Shown piece by piece: positions 33,387-47,700 of a stretch of 64,000 bases of DNA; the stretch's first letter is position 1; every line of letters begins with the position of its first letter. Made by a program: the position numbers and the translations under genes. The stretch is from Thuidium tamariscinum. Its lineage: Eukaryota; Streptophyta; Bryopsida; Hypnales; Thuidiaceae. The notes beneath the pieces were generated by a model. That model ran no database searches and had not been told where the DNA came from. It saw only the letters and a list, made by a program, of their open reading frames with translations. The stretch is from NCBI GenBank assembly GCA_947034885.2, contig OX344749.2, forward strand, positions 20,227,501 through 20,291,500, given 5' to 3'.

Positions 33387-34380
33387 ATAGGTCACTCTTT
33401 AAATTTTCATGCCCTAATTTATTTTCTATAGCTACTTTTAGACTTAAAAATTCAAAATTCTATTGGCAAGATGGCTTCTTGACTATAAACTAATTGGAAA
33501 GGGATCAAATTTGTAGAACTTGTATACAACGTGCAATATATCTATAGGACACCTTAGCTACAACTTTTCATCTCCAACCTACCTATCATTGCCTCTTTTA
33601 AACTTGAAAGTTCAAATTCTATTAGCAAAATCACATGTTAGCCATAAACTATTTTAAATTATGGGGTAAAATTTGTGATACTTGTAGATAATGTGTGATA
33701 GGCCTATAGAGAACTTTATAGTTTTTCATCCCAAAACCTATTTTCTATTGCCACTATTGGGCTTGAAAGTTCTAATTTTATTGGCAAAATGGCTTCTTGA
33801 ATTGACCTCAAAATAATTAGAATATAATAAAATTTGTAATACTCATATATGTTGTGTAATAGGTTCCTAGGACACTCTTTAAGTCTTCATCCCCCAACCT
33901 ATTTTCTATTACTACTTTTACACTTAGAAGTTCAAGTTTTGTTGGCAAAGTGACTTTTTGAAGATAAACCAATTGGAAAGGGGTAAAAATTGTAGTACTT
34001 GTAGTAAATAGTGTACAATAGGTCTATAGAGAATTCTATAATCTTTTATCCCCCAACCTATTTACTATTGCCACTTGTAGACTTGAAAGCTCAAGTTTTG
34101 TTGACAAAATGACTTTTTGCCCATAAACTAATTGGAAAGGGGTAAGACTTGTAGTACTTGTATATAGTGTATAATAGGTTCATATTCCATAGAGATTTCT
34201 ATAATTTTTCAATCCCAAACCTATTGTCTATTGCCACTTGTAGACTTTGAAGTTTAAATTCTATTTGCAAAATGGCTTGTTGGCCATAAACTAATTAGAA
34301 AGAAATAAAACCTGTAATACTTGTATGTGTTGTGTAATAGGTCCATAAAACACTTTGTAATTTCTCATCCCAATTTGTAG
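33387..34380. repeat. 161-bp tandem repeat array, about six units
   Basis: The marker CCTATTTTCTATTGCCACTT recurs near 33414, 33577, 33737, 33898, 34058 and 34220, spacing 160-163 bases. Each unit also has a GGCAAAATGACTT-like block and a GTAATACTTGTATAT-like block. Units differ by perhaps 15-25%, so the array is old. Confidence 0.8.
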
Positions 34381-37300
34381 TACAACCTTACTTATGGTTT
34401 TGGTCAAAATTTTGTATAATAACCTATTGGTTTTCATCATTTGCTTATTGGCTACAAGGTGATAAAAAAACAAATTTCCTTTCCTTAATTATGAAACTCC
34501 TTTTAAATTGTTGAATAAATTCAATAAGGAAATGGATACATTCTATCATTTATTGATTTCTTAGAGCATTGAAATCAGAAAACTATATTCTCATAAAGAA
34601 AACAAGAAAAAATTTGTACATCACATTTCTTGAAAGACATGGCTTCTATCCATTTAGTGGCATAATCTATCGCAACTAAAATGTTTTGTTTTTCTTTCAT
34701 TTTTTGGAGCAAGAGATATAGGGCCAACAAAATCTACATTCCATTTTTTAAAAGAGGAAAGGGCTACTAAGAAAATAAAAGGGATAGTAGGAGGATGAAT
34801 TTTTTTTCATGGTTTAGCAAAATTATTAGCATCTTTAAATAGACATAAATGCCAATATCTTGCCAATAGGACTTTTGAAGTCATGGTAGAAGTAAAAAAA
34901 TAACTACCATGAAAATCTCAATGACATCCAAATAAAAAATCTTCATTACACTTTGGTACATACATTTTTTTTATATCTTATTTCAACCTTGTTTATATAA
35001 ACTATAAAGTGTCTCTAATTAAGCTGTTAATTTTTTTCAATTTTTTAAGTAATTGTCTTTATTTTAATTCATAATCCCTTGAAAAGTGTTGATGGATAAA
35101 TAATTCAATATGCCACTATATTCCATATCATGACATTTATTGCAAATGATTGGGCATCTAGGATATCATCATCTATAGAATGAATAGAATTAGTATATAC
35201 TGTTTCTAGTCTCAAAGGTGGTCAACATAACTATGTTATTTTCTAGGTCAAACTATTATTTAAAAACAAATCCTTGTATCAAAAATATTGTAATTTAGAT
35301 TTTGCTTTAGTCTATACTATAATACTAGTATAGGAGCTCTTTTGAAGAGGAAAGGTGTAAATAGTCTATTATTACTTGACTAATGTCACTTTCAATTAGA
35401 ATATAGAATTCAGAAATAATGTATATGATTAATTTTTGGACTTTACAATACAATAGTACTCTTATTCCTGGCCTGTAGATAACAATTTAATTCTCAATCC
35501 ATTACCAATGCTATTGATTGGATGTATATTGTCCCACTCCTACTTAGTGTTCTATAGGGTGGTGAAATATTTAAACAATGATTCAACTTCACGCAATTTG
35601 TCGCACAAGTATATGCTCTATTACTTCATGAAAATACCAAGATAATACTTTGAAATAATATGCACATAGCTTTTTTAATTACTACCTTTAATTTATATTA
35701 TAGTCTAATTGGCCTAGTTAATGTTTTATTTTATAGAGCCTATCTAATTAAATTTTAATGCAAGATGTGTATTGATTCTATAAAACATGTCAAATTCAAT
35801 TAACATGCAAAAAGTATGAAGTTAAGAATTACTACCCTCATTGTTATCATAGTCAATTTTTTCTTTTTTAGTTTTATACATGTATTTAGGTCAATTTTTC
35901 CAATGCACACATAAAAATTTAACTTATACACAAATAGAGATTTAATATTTACTTGTACCGAAACATCAATTGTAAAACTTCATACAATTAATCATAAAAC
36001 CATATAAAGAAATGCTTACAACAATAGATGCAATAGTCCTATATACATGCAAATGGACCTTATGACTATTGTTTAGTATCTAAGACTATGTCTCAAGACC
36101 TATAGCTATTGAATAAAGCAATAGACTATTAGCATAAATTATTCTTGATTAAATAGATAAAAAATGATTTTTTCATAAACTTATTTTGAATATAATATTT
36201 ATTGATCATTGTTCTATAAATATTTGATGCAAAATATATCAAATATTCATATTATTCATAGTTAAAGTTGTAATATTTTGCAAACCATATATAATAATAA
36301 TAATAATAAAATTTATTGTGATTTGAATTTTCAATATTTTCTACAATACACCAATTATAATTTTAGTATATTTTATATTGAAGTTATTATTAAAGGATTT
36401 TATATACTTAATTAAAAAATATTCTTATTAATCATTTATACCAATAGTATATCATACATATGATCTAAATTTGTAAACCATAAGGAATTGTCAAGTTTTG
36501 AATTATAGAGATATGACAAAGAATATTTTCTATTGTTTATCAATTTTTTTACCAATAATTATTTAATATTTTTATGATTTAAAAGATATTATTGTTATAT
36601 TTATACTTATTATTATTTTAAAATCATTATGAATTTTTCAAATCTTAAATTAAATCAATATTTGAAATATTTGAAATATTTAAAAATACATCACAATCTA
36701 ATTGTAAATATTAAATTTTAACCTAATATATACTTTTAAAAATCTATCCAAAATTTTTAATAAGTTGCATCAATACTTGTTATTGACTTATCTCCCTCCA
36801 AGATTAATGCACTTTAAATATCTTTAAGTGTACTTTAGTATTGAGATACTACTCCAATTGAATTGATTTTTAATTATCATTGAATATTTGGATCCATGGG
36901 CCTTAACTCCCAATTCCACATCAATCCAACTATTTTTTGTTGCTTAAACCATTTTTACTTAGAAACCTTGTTATAATCAAAATTTACACAATTTATTTGA
37001 CTTATTCTTTCATTCAACTTGCACTTTAATTTCAATGTGCATTAGCATTGTGGATAAATTGAAATATATTCAAATTTGATGATAATTTTGTAGTGTTTAA
37101 AAAAATATAGATATACTTATTTCACTAACAAAGAAATATTGTCACTGGTTTACAATAAGTTCAAAAGTTATTTCAACAACCAATGCATACAACAGTGTTA
37201 CCAAAGCTATTCTATCTATCATTCAAGTAAGAAGCATTATGTCTTACGAAAAGGTAATTATATTTCAACTTTTACAATGGTTAATAATTTGCTTGATGAT

Positions 37301-39428
37301 GGAGTTGTTTTACATAAATAATCATATGAAATAAAATTTCTACAATAAAGTAATAATCCACATTACTTGATTCACAAGAAATTCAAATTGATTTCAATGT
37401 AAGTTTCTAAAAGACAATAAAAACTTCTAAAACAATGCTTGACAATAAAGCTAAATTAGCATTAATAAAAAGTATGCCCCCTAGTTATAGAACTATATAT
37501 TAAAATGTTATATTTATAATTCAACATAACGATAAATTGTTTTAGTGATTGTTTCTATAAAGTAAATAATTAGAATAACATTCAAAGTTTAACAATACAT
37601 TGTATACAATTCAATAAAACTAGTCTATATATTAAATTAAAGTCAATTAAAATCATTCCAATAAATACTAAGGCAAATGAAAATTTAAATCAAATTATTA
37701 ATTTATAATTTAAAAAATCTAATAAAAAAATGTATTGAGAAATTCAAAGCCTATATCAGAAAGTGTATGCATATTTTAAAATTTAAAAGTATTAAAATAA
37801 AAAATTATAAAATTTTACATTAAAATCCTTAGAAATGTAAATACAAATTCTAATATTTGCACAAAATTGGTAAAGTGTGATTTTAGTTGACTTAGACAAA
37901 TAAATTGTTAGAATCTAATATTTAATTTAAAAATACAAAATTAAATAATAAATAAATAAACTTTGATGAGATAATTTCAATTGCGTCAAAGCTTCATTTT
38001 AGGTTTTAATATATAAATTTTTAAATATTTTCTAACAAAATAAAACTTTCTAGTTACTATAAAATACATTAAATTTATCAAAGTACACAGACAAATAAAA
38101 ATGGCATATGGTTGTAATTACTACAGGAATTAATTTTATTAAAAAATCTGAGTGTCATTTTTTTTCTAAACTTGCAAATAATTTACAAAGTTTGAAGAAT
38201 TTTTCTTACATATATACTTGAATATATCAACAATTCAACACTATTGAATAAATCAAAATAAGTAATAAAAAATTGAAAAGTGAATCAACTTTTTATGCAT
38301 TGAGTGTAATTGCTTATTGTAATTGATATACCATTGTCATGTTAGTAATCATTAATCATTTATGATAAAAAAAATTACTTTAAAATAAATATAATACATA
38401 AACAAAAATTATCATTAACAATACAAATAAAATGATCAAATTTAAATAAATATGTTTATATTAATATTAATATCAATCTTTTATTATATACATTGTAATT
38501 TTGATTTACTGATGATAAATATTTGGATTGGTAATTTTGAATATTTTATTCTAGTAATAAAATAGAATACTATTCTAGTAATTTGGATTCAAAATTTTAA
38601 TTTAGTGATTATATTTTTCAAATTTTTATAATTGTACAATGACAATAAAACAATTTCATATATTATATTGTTGGAGTCAATAAAGATTAAGTAAATAACT
38701 ATGTAGTATAAATATCAATGCTCAAATCTACTTAAAAATATGAATAGAAAAGATCATGATGGAAATATTGTACAATTTTAGGTGAAGAGATTGTTTAAAT
38801 TCTTAAAATATAATTATAGATTCATTATAAAATGCAAAATTTTGATTTTAAAAATTACATTGGCCATAGTATACAAAAACAAATCATTTAGAATGTAAGA
38901 AAACTTTTATTTAATTATCCCAATACTATGTTTTAAAAATCACTAGAAATTATATTGGTTGATGTTTGGAAGTATAAAAAAAAAATTATTTTATATATTA
39001 TTATTTATAATAGTATCATTATAATATATTATATTATTTACCAATAGACACCTCAAATCTTAAAATGAATAGTAGATTATCAATTTTTTGTAAATATAAA
39101 ATATAACATACAAAATTTAGTGGGGATATTTTATTTGTTTAAAGATATCTAAGTTTGATATTTAAACCATATAAATATTGAAAGATATAAAATGAAATTA
39201 CAATAATTATAAAAAAAGAATCTAATCGCCATGACTATCTTGTGGATCTATAGTGTACTAATTTTTTTTTAATGGAATTCTTGTAGGTCTTTCCATTTGA
39301 GCCATCAATTTAATGCTCTACTCTAGTTTTCAACAACTTTTTGTTTATAAGACCCACTCTCAATGTATAATTTTCCATTGAATTATCTCTTGTGTTAAAA
39401 TGAAGGGTCCTATGAACAATGGTACCAA
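34381..39428. other. 5-kb extremely AT-rich gene-free region
   Basis: A+T rises further from about 35.6 kb. It contains a short (TAA)n microsatellite at 36290-36309 and many poly-A/T runs. No gene, RNA or bounded element recognised. Short frames such as 37139-37321 have no support. Confidence 0.4.
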
Positions 39429-39663
39429 TATGTGAGCATAAAAATGTGAGCATGTGAACCTCGAACATGTATACGAGTAGAAATCCTTCAATCATAGAAG
39501 GTGCTTACCCGGGGGTGCTTATAACATAAACACGTATAATATAGGTTTTTATAACATAGATGCACTATAATTATAGAAGATTTCTATATAATACATACTT
39601 ATATCATAGATTATAGTCTTCTAGGTTCATGGGTTCAATGGCTCACACTCTTAGGCTCACATA
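39429..39663. mobile_element. 235-bp MITE, TATGTGAGC family, copy 2
   Basis: Ends TATGTGAGCATAAAAATG and, inverted, TATGTGAGCCTAAGAGTG; same family as 7321-7534, with the TATAACATA/TATAGGT-rich middle also shared in style. Target duplication not seen. Confidence 0.6.
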
Positions 39664-40839
39664 ATAGCAATCATTTTCCTATGAATATATTTTTCACTTT
39701 TTAAAAATAAATTCACTCCATTATTAGTTTAAATTTGTATAGGCATTGGTGAAGGACAAATCGTCCTTTTAATGGATCTACAAATATAAACCATGTTACT
39801 ATAAAACATTCCATATTCAAAGGATCAACATGAGGCTTAATACTTTAATAAAAGAATTCTTATTAAAATGCAATTGACAAACATTTGTTGGAGTTTCATT
39901 AGGACTAACATATACATGATTTGTAAATGATTTGTAGTGCTTGCTTCTTGTTGGAAGTGACAGTTAATGCTTTCACCAAAAGTTGACATTGCACTTTGCG
40001 ATATATTACTTGCTTCATCTCTAATGTCTTTAAATATTTTTTCATTATGAAGAGATACCTTTGATGATTGATATGGAACAACATTCTCCATGATATTATT
40101 TCCCTCATTTGAAGAATAATTGTGATTTATATTTTTATAATATCCTAGTTGTGAATTTTTAGCTTTCTTTTTTACTTTGATTTCTATAAAGAGGAGCACC
40201 TTCATAATAAACATTTGCTAATTTTAATGTAGATTTGCACATACCTTCACGTAACATATGTAGGATATAAATCAAAATAACATGTTCTAAATTCCAAGTA
40301 CTTTGTGTTAAGAGAAATTTTGACACCACCAAAGATTACAAGATATGTCAATATTGTAGGTAGTAAATAATCATCTTCAAACACATCTTCCTATACATAT
40401 TATTTGTTATTGTATTTTTTCATTGTCTCAAGTTCCAATATTGACATATAGTATTACATAAGATATATGATTATTTGGATTTGGATTAATTGAATAAGTA
40501 ATGTGCATTGTTATTCCTATTGGTAGATTTAATGCATGACAAGTAGACTTATATAAATCACAAAATATTTGTAGAATGATTTAGAACCTAGTTAGAAAAT
40601 ACTAAATACTAAGTGTTAAATTCATTCTAGAGAGGTCTTCTAAATATGACTACTTCTAAATACACCTAATTGTCATTGCAACCAAAACTAAGAAAGCAAA
40701 ATGTTCTTTTGAAACCCACAATTAAATATCTTTTCTCACAAAAGTAAGCTCATTACTAATCTACACTCCCCTCTTAAAGGCCACAAGATTAAGTGATCTC
40801 CCAAATTGTCTTTGTCTTCACACTTTAAGCCAACCAATT
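39664..40839. other. AT-rich gene-free sequence
   Basis: A minus-strand frame of 125 codons at 39837-40214 has AT-driven composition (Lys/Asn/Ile-rich) and no recognised family; not called as a gene. Nothing else found. Confidence 0.3.
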
Positions 40840-43760
40840 GAATCTTCAAGCTTTTTCTATTCGGCTCGTCACCATCACAATCTTGATCTTCCTTTAAGTT
40901 CAACATTTACATTTGCTCCTTTACCTACCAAATTGGTCTTGTCCCCTTTCAATTGTACTAGAACATTGTTTCTCACTAATTGGGACTTCAACTATTTTGC
41001 TTTACACACAATTGGATAATATGTTTTATTATAGTATAGACACTTTTTGTATGCCAACTTGGACTTGATTTTCTTGTTCTTCGCATCATCTATTTTTTTC
41101 CACTTGTTCCCAATTCAATTAATAAGACCTTCTCACATATCAATTGGACATAAATTCCTAATCAATAAATGATATTAACTTGAACACTATAAGAAAATCA
41201 ATTACTAAATTATAATCAAATTGATTTATTCTCAACTAGGATCACTCAGCAATTAGCAAACAACCAATTTGGTACACTAAACCCAATTGTACAAGCTATT
41301 ACAACACTATTTTATTTTATTTTATAACAATTTAACACTGAGAACCTTAATTTTTCAATTTTGAAGTCAATTTGTCTTTCCAAGTGTAAATAGGACTTGT
41401 TATTAGTTCCATTTCCATTTCCATGTCCAATAGACTTGTAGAAATTGAAGGAGACTTAAAAGGGTGTAAATTGGATGGATTTGAAAGGGACTAATAGAAG
41501 AAGTAGAAAGACAAGTTGACAATGTACCTCATGATGAAGAGTTGTCTTCACAATTTTGGGACTATATGTCCAAATGTCTAGTTGATTTTTTTTCAGTGCA
41601 TATTGGTAGTATGACTCACAGTGTACTCGCTTTCCAATTGTCAAATATATTCTAAGCTTTTCCCTGTGCAAATTGTATGTGTCTAATTGCCTTGAGCTGA
41701 GACAACAGGTGGCTGTGAGCTCGTTTATTTTTCTTGTCTACTTGTCAACTTGCTTGTGTGTGTGTATTTGTAGCCTTGTTGGTGTTTGCAGACTTTGACT
41801 AATTGCTAGTGCAAGTTTACAGTTTTACATTGCAATTAAATTAGATTCCAGTGTCTAGTAATCAGTGTGATGGAGATAAAGAATGTAGTCTGTGATAGTG
41901 TTATGGAAGTCAATTCGATGGAGCAGCAGGTAGATGAGAGTTAGTCTAATTGAATAAATGGTGAGAAAATAAATCAAGCCAAATCGTCTTGAAGCTGGTT
42001 GTGTTGGTGGAGGAGACTCAGTAGGAAGGACAAACCGATTTACAAAATGGCTCCTAGTATTACCATCCATCGGTGTAAGTATGGTCTAATTGTCTAAGTA
42101 TGAATCTAGTCAATTAGACAGGTGGTGTGTTAACCTGAGTCAATTTGCTTGAGTAATTTTAAAGTAATTGTGGGATGCTGGAGAGATTGTGGAGATGGAA
42201 GGATCTGTATGTGTCAGTGTAGAATTGTTGGCTAATTGACTGAATTTTGTATTAACTTGTATGTCAATTTGACTGGAACTTTCACAATAGAATTATTAAC
42301 TGAATTAGGTTCTTTGGTGTGAACTAATTAGTAATGGATGATGTGTGATTTGTGCCTAATTGATTGGAGAGAGTAAATTAGATGTCAACTAGATATGAAA
42401 ATTATGTGATACAGTGATACATCAAATTAACTAAAAGATACAATTGAATTAATTTATATTCATGGAAGGAGTTTAGCCATCCTATTTGCAAAATTCAGGT
42501 AAGTCTAGTGGACTGGATTGGTAAAAGGGAAAATGTCAAATGGTATGTATAGTTTGCATTGAATTATAATGCTATGTATTCATGTCTACTTGCTTGATGC
42601 ATGTGGGATGGGTATTCATGTCAATTTGCCAACCAGCATAGCATTGTAGACTAGTTGACTGAGTTGTCTGAATCTCCCATTGTGGTAATTGGGAATACTA
42701 GTTCATTGTCTAATTGATTAGTAAAGTCCATTTGATTTAATTATGCTGGTGGTTGTGTGAAATTACAAATTGTTTTAGGAAGAATTCAAAATATGAGATT
42801 CTGTTAAATGATAAGTATGTCAAATTGACTGTGAAGAATTCCAGTCTTAAAAATTATAAAATCTAATTGATTAAATACAATATGAAATTAATCCTTGAAT
42901 TATTACATATTAGGTTGATAAACTGAAATCTTAATTTTCAATTATAATTTTCTATGTCTTTGATTACATTAAGATCAAATCGCCCCTGTGATTAATTTGG
43001 AATGATATAACTTACTATATTAGATTAATAAAATTATTAGGTCAACTGGATACAATGTTTGGAGTAATTTTAATGTTTGGAGTAATTGGAGTAATGTTTA
43101 CTAATTAAAATTTGCTTAGTCTAATAGACTGAGTAAACTGTGTAATTGAATTAATTTGAGTCTAGTGGATTGTAATTCTTTTGATTGATGTTAGGTTCAA
43201 GTTTATGAAATTAAATCTACTTGATTGAGACATAGAGTTGAGTTAGAATTAAAATTGTACATTGCAATTGTTCCCCAAACCACCAACAAATTTGGTAGGT
43301 GGAATTGCTTGTGGTTGTTGGAATTAGATCAATTAGTCTAAAAAGTGAATTTAGGTCTATTAGATGAAGTAGGTAGTATAGATGACTATTTGACATGATT
43401 CCATTCAATTGGAACGGCTGAGACTATTTGACTTGCTAAGAGGATCAAATTGACGACATAAAGAAATAAAACAAAAAGGAAAGAATTTGAATTTCTTTTA
43501 TTTGAAATTAAATTACAAAATTATAATTTAATTAAGAGTAATAAATTTCCATGTAAGAGAAAGAAAAGAGGAAATTAAATTATAAATAAAAATATAATTG
43601 TATATATATATATATTTGCATTAAGTGGCTAGAGCATGCATAAGACAAATTGACTATCCCTGACAAATTGACAAAAAACATTGACATGAGACACCCACTA
43701 GACAGGACTGTGACGCCATATATTTGGTCTATACTATAACATTGGGTATGTGGACTGTGA
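40840..43760. repeat. cryptically repetitive tract rich in AATTG words
   Basis: Words of the type TCAATTTG, CTAATTGA and CAATTGGA recur every few tens of bases over about 2.9 kb (for example 40955, 41146, 41283, 42080, 42110, 42138, 42230, 42262, 42705), far more often than in neighbouring DNA of equal AT content. No fixed period is evident. No gene supported. Possibly a decayed short-unit satellite. Confidence 0.4.
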
Positions 43761-44545
43761 CCAATTGACATTAGATATTTTCCTTGGGTTTATTTTATTC
43801 AAAACAAAACCAAAAACGACATAAAAAAGTATCCAACATACGATTATAGTGACCTTAGTCATACAAACGATAGACTTATAGACCTTTCCATGGAAATAAC
43901 CCTCTAGTTAATTGTCTTGGGATTTTTGTCAAGTAGGCAAAATCTACATTCCAAACACACATTTACATAAATTGTTTTCTAGCCAAATTGGAATTACCTC
44001 CCATCACTCAATCAACCATACATCCTCAAACTATACTTTCATACATATAATTTCACAATATGAATTAATTTGGGAATTCATACACTTCATACACCTCACA
44101 CATTAAATATAGTTTGTAATTTTAGCTTGATATAGCCTCATATTTGATTCCAACTTGATGAATACATCACCATTAAACATATTCATTCCTCTATCTTAAT
44201 ATAGATATGTTATATTTCTAAAATCTCTTTGACTAGGCTTCTCTTCTTCAAATTAACAATTAACTCACTATCCCAACATTAATTTTTCCTCTTGCAACAC
44301 AATTCCTCTTCCACTACCTCACATAATAATTCCAATTTTGGACTTAAAATCTTACCATTCTACTGTCTTTCAAATTCCATACTCCCACTTAGTCATAATC
44401 ATTTCTACTAGTCATCCGATTAGGGAATTACTTGTCTTCTACGGATTGAAATAATTCTTTCTTCACCTACACACTTCTTTAACTTGTCATCACAAACTCA
44501 AACACACATGTTGACCACTCAACACACATACACAATTACATCTTG
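43761..44545. other. intergenic sequence left of the Copia element
   Basis: C/A/T-rich on the plus strand. Similar composition resumes at 49710-50260 on the other side of the Copia insertion. No gene. Confidence 0.35.
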
Positions 44546-44724
44546 TGAATGAAACACTAAGCAAAGTGCTGATGAAATCCAGTTGAGTAATATATTGAAA
44601 ATAATTGTGTACACCAAGAGTAGTCTTTTTATAGAAGAAGAATATATTGTTTAGTTTGATAGAACGATGTAACTACTTATCTACTATAACATTTGAATCT
44701 ACTATTAGTTTCCGTAATAATATG
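44546..44724 (-). repeat. 3' LTR of the Copia element
   Basis: 179 bp, aligned with 49518-49709 across its length. The other copy carries a 13-bp internal duplication (GCAAAGTG block). Confidence 0.8.
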
Positions 44725-47700
44725 CCCCCTTCAGCTACATAATTGAATCTAGTTTGCAAAAACATATACAGCTTTGATGAACATCCCCTTCCTCATGAGC
44801 TGATGTAAGCTTCTGAGAAAAAAAACAGTTTTTATTCGCCCCCTTGCTTTGTGTTGGAAGAAGTGGTATCATTTAGATTTTGTATACAAGTTTGGTGCTT
44901 GACTTTGGGTAAAGAATATGTTAAAATGTCAACCCACATTGTTGACGTTAAAGTATACTCAGGTTGAAAAAGCTTGGCTTGTACTTTCTCACGTAGAAAA
45001 TGAAAGTGAATGTCAATATATTTAAACCAATCATGAAACTTTGGATTTTTACTTAAAGTGATAGATGATTGGTTATCATAAAAGATTGTACTAGGAATTT
45101 GAAGAGAGTAACCAAATTTTGATATAAATGAGTGCAATCATATTAGTTCCTTGATGACTGTTACAGCAGTAATGTATTCGATTTTAATGAAGGATAAAAC
45201 AGCGATTGGCTGCTTACGACTTTTCTAAGATAACAAACATGATGAATTAAGTTGAAAAAGGTAATTGGAGGTGAAATGTCAAGTATCAAGATTGCTGAAC
45301 CAATTTGTATCACTTCATCTGCATAACTTGTGAGGATTAGAAGATGAAGGAACAACAAAATACATAATACCATGCTCAAAAGTACCATGCAAGTAATAAA
45401 AGATTTTCTTGGCACCAAGCTAATGAATTGGAGTAGGATCTTGTATAAATTGGACTAAATGATTGACTGAATAAGCCAAGTCTTAGCGCGTACAAGTTAC
45501 AAGATACTGGAGACTTTCAAGTGCTTGTTTGTAAAGCACCGATGATCGCATCGAAAAGATCACTATGTTGAGATTTAAAATATCGTATTCCAAATTCTAA
45601 AGGAGTTGCAACAGAATTAGTTGTGGTCATATTAAATTCAATGAGAAGATCATGAATAAATTTATCTTGTATTAATGTTAATCTTTTGTTAACTCTATCA
45701 TGTTGTACTTGAAGACCAAGAATATATTCGATCTCTTGGTTGTCAATCATGGAGAATTGGTGCGTGAAAAGAGCTTTTGTAGTTTCGTAGCCGATAACAA
45801 TTCCAGATTTTCATAAATTAAAATGAGATCGTCAATATAAAGGCCCAAATATAAAAGAGAGTTAATAGCACATTTCATATATACATTTGTATCAAAAATA
45901 CATTTTGAAAAACATTGGCTTAATAAAAAGCTATCAAAGAGGTCATACCATACACTTGGAGCATGTTTTAGGCCATAAATTGATTTTAATAGTCGACACA
46001 CGAGGTGTTCTTGACCAAATTGAATGTAACAATTATGTTGTTGAATATAAATTTTTTCTTTGAGGATTAATGGGTCATAAATAGTTGTGAAAATAAAAAG
46101 GATTTGTAAAAAAGTCATTTTAAGAACAAGTGAGAAAGTATCAAAAAAATCAACACCTGCTTCTTGAATAAAATCTCGAGCAACCAATCTAACTTTATAT
46201 TAGGATAAAAAACTGTCAAAATTAAACTTGCGACAAAATATTCATTTTGTACTAAAATTATAGACTTGTTAGAAGGAAGTTTGATGAGGATTCAAGTTGT
46301 TGTTGTTTTTTTATCAAAGATTGGTATTCAACATCCATAGTTTGTTTCCAATGAATAATATCCAACTATTCAGACTTTGAATAGGTTTGGGAATAGAGTA
46401 AGGATCACCAGCATGAGTTATGAAAACAAAAGAGAATAAATTTGCATTACTGAACTTAGTTGATTGCCAAGTGCCTTGAATTTTACGATGGGATGTTCAT
46501 AACTGAGGTAAAAGATCAGATTGCTGATCTTGTTGTAAATGACTGTGTTGATGAAGAGACAAGTCAAGAATAGGGATTTGAAGAGGTCCAAATGGCTTAG
46601 TAGATGAAGATGTATCAGGTGAAGGTGTGTCTGGGCTTTGAAAGGGGCCAAAATCAACTTTAGGAAGGATAGGTGGAGAAAACTTCTTAATATTAGGTGG
46701 ATTTGACACGGATTAAGGAAACGGACAAGAAAGTGGGTTTAGAACATTATAAAAGCCTTCAGAGACTAGCAAAGAATTAAATTTGAAACTTGAAGAATTG
46801 AATTGAAGCAGAGTGTCTTTGGAAAAATAACATCGTGACTTATAATTATTTTATGAGAATCTAGATTATAGAAACGATAATCTTTAACTCAATTAGGTTT
46901 GCCATAGCCAATGAAGATACATTTTAAACTTTTGTGATCAAGTTTCTTGTATCGATGGCCAAGTATGTGAGTATATGCTACACAACCAAATATTCTTAAA
47001 TGAAACAGATTAAATTGAGTACCAGTCTATAATTGATGAGGGGTTGTATTGTTTAAAACATTGGTAAATGATAAGTTTTGCAAATAATATGCTGTGGCAA
47101 TAGCTTCGGTTCAAAAGGAATTGGATAAATTTGCAACCTACAGCATTTTGGGAGCAAATTCGACAAGTATGTGGTCCTTTCGCTCGGACATTCTATTTTG
47201 GGTAGAATTACATGGATTTGAAAATTGATGTTGAATGCTAAATTCAATACAAAACTGATTGAATTGTATAGAAGTAAATTCCCCCCATTATTAGAACAAA
47301 GAAATAAGATCTTTTGGTTAATAAGAATCTCAACAAGTATTTTACATTGTGTAAAAGTGAATGATATTGTAGATTTCTTTTGAAGAAATTTAACATAGAT
47401 ATACCTTAAAAAATCATCAACAAACAAGAGAAAGTATAGAGTACATCCTAAAGATGAAGTGTGTTTTGGTTCACAAAGATTCCTATGGATCAAAGCAAGA
47501 ACCTAAGTTGTACTTGTTACAAAATCAATTGAATAAGTTGATTTAGAGTATTTTTCAAGAAAACAACTTTTATAAATAGACAAGTTAGAATAAATAGAAG
47601 GTAGTCTATCTACTATAGATTTGAATTGCATAATATGTAAATAATAAACATTAATATGTCCTAGGTGACAATGCCAAAGTAAAGTGGTTGTATTTGGCTT

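Noticed and set aside
39837-40214. 125-codon minus-strand frame
   Set aside because: Composition follows local A+T richness; no recognisable domain or splice context.
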